From assembly GCA_905479105.1 (NCBI GenBank), contig CAJQLE010000003.1, positions 496,001-560,000 on the forward strand: a stretch of 64,000 nt of DNA, given 5' to 3'. Origin of the DNA: an uncultured Flavobacteriales bacterium. Lineage in GTDB: Bacteria > Bacteroidota > Bacteroidia > Flavobacteriales_G > Salibacteraceae. Shown one piece after another: positions 9,213-18,215 of this stretch (position 1 is the first letter of the stretch; every line of letters starts with the position of its first letter). Position numbers and translations under genes: made by a program. The notes below the pieces were generated by a model. That model searched no databases. It saw nothing but the letters and a program-made list of their open reading frames with translations, and was not told where the DNA came from.

Positions 9213-10385
9213 ATGGACGCATATATCATAGCTGGCAAACGTTCTGCCGTAGGTAAGGCACCAAGAGGCTCATTAAGGTTTACAAGACCAGATGATCTAG
9301 CCGCAACAATCATTGAAGCGCTCATGGAGCAGTTTCCTAATCTCGACAAAGAGAGAATAGATGATGTTATCGTTGGAAATGCAACTCCTGAGGCAGAGCA
9401 AGGACTTAACATCGGAAGGATGATCTCTCTTATAGGACTTAAAACTGATAAAGTTCCAGGAATGACGGTAAATCGATACTGTTCTTCAGGATTGGAGACC
9501 ATTGCAATAGCATCTTCAAAAATTCATTCTGGAATGGCAGATTGCATCATTGCCGGTGGAGTGGAAACCATGAGTCCAATTCCATTTAGTGGATGGCGCA
9601 TTGTTCCTAATGCAGCTGTGGCTAAAGCAAATCATGATTACTACTGGGGGATGGGTTTAACTGCAGAAGCTGTTGCTAAAGAGTACAACGTGAGCAGAGA
9701 AGATCAAGATTTATTCGGTTTCAACTCTCACATGAAAGCGCTGAGCGCTATCAAAGCGGGAGCTTTTAAGGATGAAATTGTGCCGATTGAAGTAGAAGAA
9801 GTTTTTGTAAAAGAGAATAAAAAACAATCAAGAAAATATGTTTTCGATACGGATGAAGGACCACGCCCAGGTACGAATATCGAAGCTCTTTCAAAATTGC
9901 GACCAGTATTTGATGCAAAAGGAAGTGTGACTGCAGGGAATGCTTCGCAAACAAGCGATGGAGCGGCATTTGTGCTCGTAGTTTCTGAGAAAATGTTGAA
10001 GGAACTCGGTGTTGAGCCAATTGCTAAAATCCGATCATATGCTGTGGTAGGGGTGCCTCCAAGAATCATGGGTATTGGCCCAATAGAAGCTATTCCAAAA
10101 GCACTTAAAATGGCAGGCCTTAAGCAGAGTGATATTGATTTGATTGAGTTGAATGAAGCGTTCGCCTCTCAGTCATTAGCCGTAATTCGAGAAACAGGAT
10201 TGAATCCTGATATCGTAAACGTAAACGGTGGGGCAATTTCAATTGGTCACCCGCTGGGTTGCACTGGTGCCAAGCTCACAGTTCAAATAATGAACGAAAT
10301 GAAACGAAGAGACAATAAATACGGTCTAGTTACTATGTGTGTTGGGGCAGGACAAGGTGCGGCTGGAGTTATTGAAATGCTATAA
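9213..10385 (+). CDS. fadA: Acetyl-CoA C-acyltransferase (thiolase)
   Basis: A 390-residue thiolase that cleaves 3-ketoacyl-CoA to acetyl-CoA and a shortened acyl-CoA. It carries the three expected catalytic regions: the nucleophilic Cys in VNRYCSSGLETIA (about residue 90), the His in GGAISIGHPLGCTGAK, and the second Cys in TMCVGAGQGAAG close to the C-terminus. The length is normal. It lies 19 bases after the FadN-like gene and 47 bases before the acyl-CoA dehydrogenase, forming the middle of the operon. A biosynthetic acetoacetyl-CoA thiolase role is formally possible, but the setting argues for degradation. Confidence 0.95.
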   Translation: MDAYIIAGKRSAVGKAPRGSLRFTRPDDLAATIIEALMEQFPNLDKERIDDVIVGNATPEAEQGLNIGRMISLIGLKTDKVPGMTVNRYCSSGLETIAIASSKIHSGMADCIIAGGVETMSPIPFSGWRIVPNAAVAKANHDYYWGMGLTAEAVAKEYNVSREDQDLFGFNSHMKALSAIKAGAFKDEIVPIEVEEVFVKENKKQSRKYVFDTDEGPRPGTNIEALSKLRPVFDAKGSVTAGNASQTSDGAAFVLVVSEKMLKELGVEPIAKIRSYAVVGVPPRIMGIGPIEAIPKALKMAGLKQSDIDLIELNEAFASQSLAVIRETGLNPDIVNVNGGAISIGHPLGCTGAKLTVQIMNEMKRRDNKYGLVTMCVGAGQGAAGVIEML

Positions 10386-10432
10386 GAAATAAGAAAAACT
10401 AAGGTCCGATAAGACTTTTAAAAAGATAAATC

Positions 10433-12205
10433 ATGACAGCAATTAAAGGAGGTGAATTTTTAATTCGCCAAACAAAACCAGAAGAAATATTTATTCCTGA
10501 AGAGTGGAGTGAAGAAGAAAAAATGATCGCCCAGACATGCCGCGAATTTATTGCGCAAGAAGTGTTTCCAATGGTTGATAAAATTGACTCAATGGAAGAT
10601 CCTTCGATAATGCCGACACTTCTTAAGAAAGCAGGTGAACTTGGGATACTCTCCATTTCAATTCCTACCGAATATGGCGGAATGGGAATGGATTTTAAAA
10701 CATCAATGTTGGCTGCAGAAGCTGTTGGTGGAGGGCATTCCTTCAGCGTAGCTATTTCAGCGCATTCAGGAATTGGAACTCTGCCAATTCTTTATTACGG
10801 CAGTGAAGAGCAAAAGCAAAAATACATTCCTAAATTGGCTTCTGGCGAGTGGCTTGGCTGCTATTGTTTGACTGAGCCAAGTGCAGGTTCAGATGCGAAT
10901 TCTGGAAAAACGAAGGCTGTTCTTGAAGGAGATCAGTGGAATCTGAATGGACAGAAAATGTGGATTACCAATGGCGGTTTTGCTGATGTGTTTACCGTAT
11001 TTGCTAAGATTGATAATGATGAAACACTTAGTTCTTTTATTGTGGATAAAGGAAGCGATGGTTTAACCTTAAACCCTGAAGAGAAGAAGATGGGAATTAA
11101 GGGTTCATCTACTCGCCAAGTGTTCTTTAATGATGTAAAGATTCCAAAGAACAATCAGTTGAGTGATCGTGAAAATGGATTTAAGATTGCATTGAACATA
11201 TTGAATGTTGGTCGAATCAAATTGGCCGCGGCCACTTTAGGCGCATCAAAGGATGTTGTTACATTAAGTGTGAATTACGCGAATGAACGTCAACAGTTTG
11301 GTCGACCAATTTCAAAGTACGGAGCTATTCGTTACAAGCTTGGTGAAATGGCTATGCGAACGTATGCTCTTGAAAGTGCCGTTTACCGTATCTCTCAAAA
11401 TATTCAAGATCGAATCGAAGGATTGGCTTCTGAAGGAATGGAAAAAGGCAAGGCGACTCTGAAGGGCATCGAAGAGTATGCAGCTGAATGCGCCATGATG
11501 AAAGTTTATGGATCAGAAGTACTTGATTATGTTACTGATGAAGGAGTACAAATTCATGGTGGCATGGGCTACTCTGCTGAAACAATAGTAGAGAAAGCTT
11601 ATCGAGATAGTCGCATCAATAGAATCTTTGAAGGAACGAACGAAATCAATCGCATGCTCACTGTGGACATGATTTTGAAAAAAGCAATGAAGGGTGAATT
11701 AGATCTCATGGCAGCGGCAAAATCAATTCAAGATGAATTGCTGAGCATTCCAGATTTTGGTGATAGCGATGGTGGTTTATTTGAAGAGGAGTATAAACTT
11801 ATTGAAGGATTCAAAAAGGCTGTATTGATGGTGGCTGGTTCTGCTGCTCAAAAATTGATGATGGAACTTTCAAAGGAGCAAGAGATCTTGATGAATATCG
11901 CTGATATGGCTATAGACGCCTATGTAGCAGAATCAATAGCGTTACGTGTTCACAAGCGAATCAATACTATGGGAGAAAGCGGGCAAGAAGTGTATAAAGC
12001 GATGGCGGAGCTATTCGTGCATGATGCCGCTGAAAGAGTTCATCACAATGCCAAGGATGCACTAATGAGTTTTGGTGAAGGAGATGAGTTGAGAATGATG
12101 CTCATGGGAGCTAAGCGTTTCACTAAAACAGGAACGAAGAATGTCAAGGTCTTGAGAAGAACAATCGCTCAGAAATTGATAGATGACAATGCGTATAAGA
12201 TCTAA
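10433..12205 (+). CDS. fadE: Acyl-CoA dehydrogenase, long form
   Basis: A 590-residue FAD-dependent acyl-CoA dehydrogenase catalysing the first step of beta-oxidation. The N-terminal ~400 residues hold the standard fold: CYCLTEPSAGSDANS, the flavin region KMWITNGGFADVFTVFAK, and RIFEGTNEINRML near residue 400. A helical extension of about 190 residues follows, as in Bacillus FadE-type enzymes, so the length is family-normal. It is the last gene of the operon and is followed 14 bases later by a strong hairpin terminator. Its electrons would pass through ETF, which is not encoded in this window. Confidence 0.94.
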   Translation: MTAIKGGEFLIRQTKPEEIFIPEEWSEEEKMIAQTCREFIAQEVFPMVDKIDSMEDPSIMPTLLKKAGELGILSISIPTEYGGMGMDFKTSMLAAEAVGGGHSFSVAISAHSGIGTLPILYYGSEEQKQKYIPKLASGEWLGCYCLTEPSAGSDANSGKTKAVLEGDQWNLNGQKMWITNGGFADVFTVFAKIDNDETLSSFIVDKGSDGLTLNPEEKKMGIKGSSTRQVFFNDVKIPKNNQLSDRENGFKIALNILNVGRIKLAAATLGASKDVVTLSVNYANERQQFGRPISKYGAIRYKLGEMAMRTYALESAVYRISQNIQDRIEGLASEGMEKGKATLKGIEEYAAECAMMKVYGSEVLDYVTDEGVQIHGGMGYSAETIVEKAYRDSRINRIFEGTNEINRMLTVDMILKKAMKGELDLMAAAKSIQDELLSIPDFGDSDGGLFEEEYKLIEGFKKAVLMVAGSAAQKLMMELSKEQEILMNIADMAIDAYVAESIALRVHKRINTMGESGQEVYKAMAELFVHDAAERVHHNAKDALMSFGEGDELRMMLMGAKRFTKTGTKNVKVLRRTIAQKLIDDNAYKI

Positions 12206-12218
12206 TAAGTAAGATAAT

Positions 12219-12257
12219 TAAAAAAAAAAGGGGGAGCAATTGCGCCCCTTTTTTTTA
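12219..12257. terminator. Bidirectional terminator after the beta-oxidation operon
   Basis: An A-run followed by GGGG, an 11-base loop, CCCC and a T-run can pair over 4 GC plus about 8 AT base pairs. It ends in T-runs on both strands, so it can serve fadE on the plus strand and the PD40 gene on the minus strand. Confidence 0.85.
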
Positions 12258-14222
12258 TCTCCTCACGGTTATCCAAGCATCCCATTGCCCAGCCATAACG
12301 CATTTTTGTCTTAGTGCTTCAGCTTCTTGTCTATTGGTGAATTCTTGACCCATTAGATATCGTGTAATTCCATCGGGGTAACCTTTGATTTCGACATCTC
12401 CAATGGCTCTTAAGAATTCGTACTTGAATTTCCCCGGGTTACGATAAGCACCAACTTGAACTCTAAATCGACAGCCAGCTTCTATTTCTGAACCAGTTAA
12501 CTGATCCCTTTCTTTTTCGACAATACAAATAGCATCATCCTCTTCAGAGAGGCGCACTCTAGCATCAATTTCAGCTTGTAAATTCATAGAATCCTTTCTC
12601 CTTTTCAAGTAGTCCATTGAATAGAAGTCAAAGCGATGTTCTATTCGTGTAACTCCTTCAGTAAGCGGAGGAACTTCAACGTATTCTACTTTTGGAGAAA
12701 AACCATCCGCCAATAAGCTGATTTTGTATTGACGACCCGGTAGCAGTGAGTAAACAAATTCACCAGTGGTGCTGTCCGCTATTAATGTAGCAAGTACATC
12801 ACCAGTTTTGTCATCCATGATTTTAACCAAAGCTGAACTTTCAATTTCGTCAACGTATATAGTTCCAACTAATAGAATAAGTGCGTTTAGACGCTCAAAT
12901 GTTCCAGGTTGGATTCTATAAATATCATGCAGATTTTCGCCACTAGCTCTAGCAGAACTGAAATATCCCCAGTCACCTTCCTTTGAAATATAATAGTAGC
13001 GGTCATCATCTGTTGTGTTGATAGGATATCCCATGTTCACAGGATCTTGCCACTGACTTTTTACGCTGTCATACTTGATGTAGAAAATATCATATCCACC
13101 CATCGAACCGTTAGACTCAGAAGCAAAATAGAGGGAAGAGCCATTCGAGAAAATAAATGGGGAATCTTCATTAAAAGGAGTGTTAATCTTCGGGCCTAGG
13201 TTTTCAACATTTCCAAATGTGCTATCCTCTTTCATGATCGCACGATAAATATCTCGCCCTCCATAACCACCAGGTCTGTCAGTAGAGAAATAGAGCGTTT
13301 TACCATCCGGAGCCATACTTGCATGACCTTCCCATTGTGGAGTATTTACTCCTTTTAAGTTTTGAGGCTTTGACCAAGCAGTATCCCCTTGGTTGTAGCT
13401 CGCATAAATGTCTTCGCTTTCCTTATCGCCACTCAAATACAAGAAGAGCATTTGGTTGTCATATGAAATACTCAATGACGCTTCATGTCGATCAGTCTCG
13501 TTGATGTTGTCGCTAAGATTCTTTCCATTATTGAAAGAGAATGTGTCTCCTCCTCCATTTTTTGTGGCAACAAATACATCCTCATAATAAGATCCTACAG
13601 AGTTCTTTTTGGACTTTTCATCCATCATTTCACCCTTACTTTCTGGACCACGATTCGTGTAATATAGTTTTTCACCATCAGGACTAATAACGGGGCTATA
13701 CTGTGAGTTTTGGTTGTTACTTGGAGGGGTCAAGATTTCAAGACTTAAAGCCAATCGTCTCTTCATTAACTCTATTCCATTTCGGCAATTGGATAAAAAA
13801 TGCAGGGTTTCAATTCGCCTTGTTCCAGTGGGACGATATGATGTCAAATAATCATTGTAGAGATCGATTGCATCTTCGAATTGATAATTTAAATGTTTTG
13901 CCCGCGCCAAATAGAACATTACGTCATCGTAGCCTTGCTCGCCAACTAAACTTTTAAGGATGTCATATGCCTTTTCGCGCCCGGTGGCTTGATAAATATG
14001 ACAAATACCAGTTTTATATTGAAGGTATATATCGTTTGGCCGCTTGTCCCAAAGGCTGTCATAAATAACTAATGCACGCAAATAATTGCCGTCATTATAA
14101 AGCTCGTCTGCATTGTAGAGGCTCTTTTTAAATGCCGCAGACATATTTTCTTGTGCAAAAGAGAACGAGGCTATCAGCACTAAAACAGCCGAAATCAGTA
14201 GGTTTTTTAATCTAAATTGCAT
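12255..14222 (-). CDS. TPR / PD40 beta-propeller / SPOR surface protein
   Basis: A 655-residue exported protein. After a signal peptide ending near SFSFAQ come TPR-like helices (about 30-130), then a PD40/WD40-like propeller at about 175-430 with repeated units such as SPDGEKLYYTNRG, APDGKTLYFSTDRPGGYG and SNGSSLYFASESNGSMGGYD. Next is a small beta-sandwich (about 455-530), then a C-terminal SPOR-like module (CRFRVQVGAYRNPGKFKYEF) that may bind peptidoglycan. The familiar Bacteroidota OmpA-PD40 family ends in an OmpA domain; here SPOR replaces it. It resembles gliding/T9SS PorE-like proteins, but that identity is not proven. A TACTTTTG promoter lies 22 bases upstream. Confidence 0.85.
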   Translation of the reverse strand: MQFRLKNLLISAVLVLIASFSFAQENMSAAFKKSLYNADELYNDGNYLRALVIYDSLWDKRPNDIYLQYKTGICHIYQATGREKAYDILKSLVGEQGYDDVMFYLARAKHLNYQFEDAIDLYNDYLTSYRPTGTRRIETLHFLSNCRNGIELMKRRLALSLEILTPPSNNQNSQYSPVISPDGEKLYYTNRGPESKGEMMDEKSKKNSVGSYYEDVFVATKNGGGDTFSFNNGKNLSDNINETDRHEASLSISYDNQMLFLYLSGDKESEDIYASYNQGDTAWSKPQNLKGVNTPQWEGHASMAPDGKTLYFSTDRPGGYGGRDIYRAIMKEDSTFGNVENLGPKINTPFNEDSPFIFSNGSSLYFASESNGSMGGYDIFYIKYDSVKSQWQDPVNMGYPINTTDDDRYYYISKEGDWGYFSSARASGENLHDIYRIQPGTFERLNALILLVGTIYVDEIESSALVKIMDDKTGDVLATLIADSTTGEFVYSLLPGRQYKISLLADGFSPKVEYVEVPPLTEGVTRIEHRFDFYSMDYLKRRKDSMNLQAEIDARVRLSEEDDAICIVEKERDQLTGSEIEAGCRFRVQVGAYRNPGKFKYEFLRAIGDVEIKGYPDGITRYLMGQEFTNRQEAEALRQKCVMAGQWDAWITVRR

Positions 14223-14244
14223 GCAGCAAGACGTTGATGTTTTT

Positions 14245-14252
14245 CAAAAGTA
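14245..14252 (-). promoter_or_regulatory. Promoter -7 element TACTTTTG for the PD40 gene
   Basis: The minus-strand sequence TACTTTTG matches TAnnTTTG, 22 bases before the start codon at 14222. No well-spaced -33 TTG was seen. Confidence 0.4.
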
Positions 14253-14294
14253 TCAATATATGCAAGCGAGTGAATGAGCCATAAGTCGGTTTAC

Positions 14295-14302
14295 TAACTT
14301 TG
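14295..14302 (+). promoter_or_regulatory. Promoter -7 element TAACTTTG just before the M16 peptidase
   Basis: TAACTTTG matches TAnnTTTG but ends only 8 bases before the ATG at 14311, so the transcript would have a leader of about 4-5 bases and be nearly leaderless. Confidence 0.45.
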
Positions 14303-14310
14303 AATTCTTA

Positions 14311-15540
14311 ATGGAATTCGATATAATAAGATTGACTAACGGTCTACGAGTGCTACACTTTGAGGACAAAAATATAATGACCGTGCATTGCGGCTTCATT
14401 ATAAATGCGGGTTCACGCGATGAATTATCAACAGAAAACGGAATTGCACACCTGATTGAGCACTGCCTTTTCAAGGGTACCGAAAGAAGAAAGGCCTTTC
14501 ATATTCTGACGAGATTAGACTCGGTAGGAGGCGAAGTGAATGCCTACACTACGAAGGAGGAGACAAGTATATACGCTAGTGCTTTGAAAGAACACTTCAA
14601 CAGGGCCGCTGAATTGCTTGTTGATATTACCTTTTCTTCAATTTTTCCTGAAAAGGAAATTGAAAAGGAGAAGAGTGTGATTATTGATGAGATCAATTCG
14701 TACAAGGATAATCCGGATGAAATGCTGATGGATGAGTTTGAAGAAAGACTTTTTCCTGATCATGCTCTTGGTAGATCTATTCTCGGAACAGCAGATTTAG
14801 TGAATGGATTTACTCGAGAAGACATCTTGCGCTTTGTAGAGCGAAATTATTCAACCGATCAAATTGTATTTACTTGTGTGGGGAATGTGAGCTTGAAGAA
14901 AATAGAAACGTTTTGTAATAATGTTCTTGAAAAACTTCCTACATCAACAAGCAATAGAACAAATCGCACGATACCTGAGTCCACGATGTTTCGAGAGTCG
15001 AAGAAAACAAGCGTTCATCAAGTTCATTCTTTGCTAGGATGCAAAACTATTGGCTTCGATGATGATAGAAGAAGAGCTATGGTTCTGATGAATAATATTC
15101 TAGGTGGGCCAGCTTTGAATAGCAGGCTGAATTTGAATATCAGAGAACGCTTTGGATATTGTTATTATATAGAGTCAAGTTATGCGCCATATGCAGATAC
15201 GGGTGTTTTTCAAATATATTTTGGAACGGATAAAAGGCATGAAAGGAAGGTGGCAAAGTTGATTGTAAAGGAATTGAAATCGCTTACCGATGTATCATTG
15301 AGTGATAGGGTGCTCTCCGTCTCCAAAAAACAGCTTATTGGACAGATAGCACTATCTCAAGAGAATCGCGCTAACTTAATGTTGTCACTGGGTAAGGCAC
15401 TCCTTCAGTTTGATAAAGTAGACCAATTTGAAGAAATTCAAGAACAGGTTCATGAGATTACTGCGGATGAAATTCAGGTGCTGGCTGCAGAAACGTTTGA
15501 TGATAATTCCCTTGCTTCATTAAGCTATGTCCCCGAATGA
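14311..15540 (+). CDS. M16 family zinc peptidase
   Basis: A 409-residue pitrilysin-family metallopeptidase. The inverted zinc motif HxxEH is intact (HLIEH, His47-Glu50-His51) and the third ligand is Glu127 in KSVIIDEINSYKDNP, with the standard spacing. The substrate-binding C-terminal half includes LNIRERFGYCYYIESSY, matching the family Arg-Tyr region. No signal peptide is seen, so it is probably cytoplasmic or exported by another route. Its stop overlaps the next start (ATGA at 15537), heading a five-gene run to 19983. The physiological substrate is unknown; single-domain forms often pair with a second M16 protein, absent here. Confidence 0.92.
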   Translation: MEFDIIRLTNGLRVLHFEDKNIMTVHCGFIINAGSRDELSTENGIAHLIEHCLFKGTERRKAFHILTRLDSVGGEVNAYTTKEETSIYASALKEHFNRAAELLVDITFSSIFPEKEIEKEKSVIIDEINSYKDNPDEMLMDEFEERLFPDHALGRSILGTADLVNGFTREDILRFVERNYSTDQIVFTCVGNVSLKKIETFCNNVLEKLPTSTSNRTNRTIPESTMFRESKKTSVHQVHSLLGCKTIGFDDDRRRAMVLMNNILGGPALNSRLNLNIRERFGYCYYIESSYAPYADTGVFQIYFGTDKRHERKVAKLIVKELKSLTDVSLSDRVLSVSKKQLIGQIALSQENRANLMLSLGKALLQFDKVDQFEEIQEQVHEITADEIQVLAAETFDDNSLASLSYVPE

Positions 15541-17573
15541 TTTCTTCGGTTAAGAAATTGAGCTTGAAATCTATCTGGGCTCTGCTTTGGATGGCTTGCG
15601 TCTTTCTTTATACTCCTCTTGTTTCTGATGCTGGATATCTGCCTAAATTGATAGGGTTTTCTTTGATCACTTTTTTGGGTTTTGTTTTCTTCTGGAGGTC
15701 TTTAAAGCTAGATATATCGGATAACTATGGTCTTGTACTCCTAGGTTTAATCATAGTATTTTCCTTGCCTTCAGTCTTTATTTCTACAAATTTGGGTGAT
15801 GCTCTTCTTACCATAACCCGTTGGACTTTGGTGATCTTATTGGTGTCTGTATTTTCCATTAAAATGGACACGTCAAACTTGAAAGCATTCACTATTAAAG
15901 CTGCCTCTTTAGTGCTTTTAGCTCTATCTCTTTGGGGAATGCAGGAATGGTTCTTTGCGCTTGAAGATTTCGTCTTGACGCATAAGGCGACCTATAGTGT
16001 TACGGCCTCTCTTGGACATCGAAATTTATACATTCAATACTTGGTTCTGTTAATGCCATTTGCTGCTGCTGGTCTGTTTTTAAAAGGATGGTGGCAAAAA
16101 ATATCGATGGCATCTGTTGCTCTTTCCTTGTTTCTTGTGATTGTTTTGCTGAATCGAACTGCTTGGTTTACGGTAGCCATTTATGCAGTTTCAGCATTTC
16201 TTGGTTTTGCTTGTTTAAAACAAGGCTCGCTGATAGGGCGAAAGAAAGAACTGATTGCGTTATCTGGGTTTCTTGGAGTCAGCTTAATAATTGCGGTGTT
16301 ATTGGTTGATGATGTATACACGTTTACTCATCAGTTTGAAACAGTATTTGATTTTTCAAAAGGCACTTCAAGAGACCGGTTTTTATTGGCTCAGCGCAGC
16401 TTTAGTTTATTTTTAGAACACCCATTTATTGGAGTTGGCAGCGGAATGTGGAAGATTGATATTATGGGCTTTTCACAGGAAGGTATGCTAACAACTTCTG
16501 CGAATCTTTTTTATCAAAGACCACATAACGATTATTTATGGATTCTATCTGAATCGGGCCTTTTTGCGGGAGTGTTATTTATGGCTTTACATCTATTAGG
16601 TTTTGTCAGGTCGATAAAACATTGGATAAAAAGAAGGACATTTTTCGACTTTGCCGTTGTAATGTCTTGGATTGGTTTATTGATCGCTTCTATAACAAGT
16701 TTTCCAATAGAGCGTCCAGAATACTTATTGATATTAGCCTTGCTTCTTATTTTCAGTTTTGGAGGAGGTAAGGATCAAACTAAGACAAGCTGGAGGCCAG
16801 TTTTGATTGGTTTGAACCTTTTTATTTTATTCGTTTTGTCATTCCGGTTTGCTGGAGAGCTGGATTATATGAAAGGTAAACAAGCGCAATCAGACCAGCA
16901 GTGGGAGTCTAGCATATCTCATTTGACTTCGGCTCAAAGCGCGTTCTTTCAAGTTGATGCTCTATCTCTTCCTTTGGTACATCATAAAGCACTTGCACAA
17001 TTTCAACTTGGTCAAAAAGATAAAGCTGCAGTTGGGTTTAAGAAAGCCTTGACTATTAATCCATTTCATCCAGAAACGTGGAACAACCTCGGGATTTGTG
17101 CTTTCGAAAAGAATGATTTGGATAGTGCGCTTCAGTGCTTTAAGAATGCGGTTCGGTATACTGAGTCCTATCAAGATGCGTGGCTTAATATTTCAATTAT
17201 TCAATACAATCAAGGGAACTGGCGAACTTCGTTTCGATCATTTTTGAGAGCAAATTCAGCCTTGGGATCCGACAATTATCGTCAATTGGGTACCTTGCTT
17301 TCAATAGATAGTTTGAACCGGATAATCTCACAAGTTCCGGATCGGAAAATGATGAAAACCCTAGAGGCTTTTCGCAATACACCTGAGTGGTCATTTTCGA
17401 TTATTCAAAAGTGCGCGTCAAATGATATCCCTTTTGATCATCAGGCTTACATTGATGCTTGTTTTTTCATGTTAAAGCATTGCGAGGAATACGAAGATTG
17501 CGATCTTGTAGATGAAATAATCATCAAATATTTACCAGGCGGAAAAGCCGACTTGAATTTGTTAGAAGAATGA
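15537..17573 (+). CDS. O-antigen ligase-like membrane protein with TPR tail
   Basis: A 678-residue protein with about ten hydrophobic helices in residues 10-430, including a large periplasmic loop ending near QRPHNDYLWILSESGLFAG, the Wzy_C/O-antigen ligase signature (PHNDYL). After the last helix (about 420-440) come TPR units (AQFQLGQKDKAAVGFKKAL, WNNLGICAFEKNDLDSALQC). This ligase-TPR fusion is common in Bacteroidota and is thought to join or polymerise surface polysaccharide. It is translationally coupled to both neighbours through ATGA overlaps. Exact substrate unknown. Confidence 0.85.
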   Translation: MISSVKKLSLKSIWALLWMACVFLYTPLVSDAGYLPKLIGFSLITFLGFVFFWRSLKLDISDNYGLVLLGLIIVFSLPSVFISTNLGDALLTITRWTLVILLVSVFSIKMDTSNLKAFTIKAASLVLLALSLWGMQEWFFALEDFVLTHKATYSVTASLGHRNLYIQYLVLLMPFAAAGLFLKGWWQKISMASVALSLFLVIVLLNRTAWFTVAIYAVSAFLGFACLKQGSLIGRKKELIALSGFLGVSLIIAVLLVDDVYTFTHQFETVFDFSKGTSRDRFLLAQRSFSLFLEHPFIGVGSGMWKIDIMGFSQEGMLTTSANLFYQRPHNDYLWILSESGLFAGVLFMALHLLGFVRSIKHWIKRRTFFDFAVVMSWIGLLIASITSFPIERPEYLLILALLLIFSFGGGKDQTKTSWRPVLIGLNLFILFVLSFRFAGELDYMKGKQAQSDQQWESSISHLTSAQSAFFQVDALSLPLVHHKALAQFQLGQKDKAAVGFKKALTINPFHPETWNNLGICAFEKNDLDSALQCFKNAVRYTESYQDAWLNISIIQYNQGNWRTSFRSFLRANSALGSDNYRQLGTLLSIDSLNRIISQVPDRKMMKTLEAFRNTPEWSFSIIQKCASNDIPFDHQAYIDACFFMLKHCEEYEDCDLVDEIIIKYLPGGKADLNLLEE

Positions 17574-18214
17574 ATTTTTTACCTGAAGAAATAGAGCAAT
17601 ACGCGGAACAGTTTACGTCTTCTGAGCCGAAATTATTGGCGGATCTTAATCGATTTACGCACGGTAATGTGCTGCAATCAAGAATGATTTCAGGGCACCT
17701 ACAAGGTCGTGTTATATCTATGTTGAGTAAAATGATTCGGCCTAAAACAGTCGTTGAGGTTGGGACGTACACAGGATATTCAGCGCTTTGTTGGGCTGAA
17801 GGATTGGTTGATGGAGGAGTTGTTCATACTATTGAGATCGATGATGAATTGGAGCCTAAAATTCGAAAGTTCATTAATCAATCTGAATTCACAAATAGAA
17901 TTGAGTTGCACATAGCCGATGCAATGAAGAAGTTAAACGAGTTGGAAGGACCTTTTGACATTGTTTTTTTGGATGCTGATAAATCCAATTACAGTAACTA
18001 CCTCGCATTGGTCATGGATAAGGTAAGACCAGGCGGGTATATTGTTGCAGATAATGTTTTGTGGAGCGGTAAAGTAACGGAGTCAATTGAAGAAATGGAT
18101 CCTGATACAAAGGCGCTGTATGAGTACGCGCAAATGGTTCATTCTGACACACGACTTGAAAATGTTCTTTTACCCATTCGCGATGGATTGCTAATTGCAC
18201 GAAAAATAGTTTAA
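17570..18214 (+). CDS. Class I SAM-dependent O-methyltransferase
   Basis: A 214-residue O-methyltransferase of the caffeoyl-CoA/YrrM type. The SAM motif is clear (VVEVGTYTGYSALCWAEGL at about 59-77), followed by HTIEIDDEL, then the metal-site region DIVFLDADKSNYSNYL and VADNVLWSGKV. These enzymes need a divalent metal and methylate catechol-like hydroxyls; bacterial members also include tRNA 5-hydroxyuridine methyltransferase TrmR (YrrM), which is a reasonable alternative here. It starts inside the stop of the previous gene, and the next gene starts 1 base after its stop. Confidence 0.9.
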   Translation: MNFLPEEIEQYAEQFTSSEPKLLADLNRFTHGNVLQSRMISGHLQGRVISMLSKMIRPKTVVEVGTYTGYSALCWAEGLVDGGVVHTIEIDDELEPKIRKFINQSEFTNRIELHIADAMKKLNELEGPFDIVFLDADKSNYSNYLALVMDKVRPGGYIVADNVLWSGKVTESIEEMDPDTKALYEYAQMVHSDTRLENVLLPIRDGLLIARKIV

Positions 18215-18215
18215 T

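Noticed and set aside
9728-10069. A 113-residue minus-strand frame inside the thiolase gene
   Set aside because: Shadow; the thiolase frame holds all catalytic motifs.
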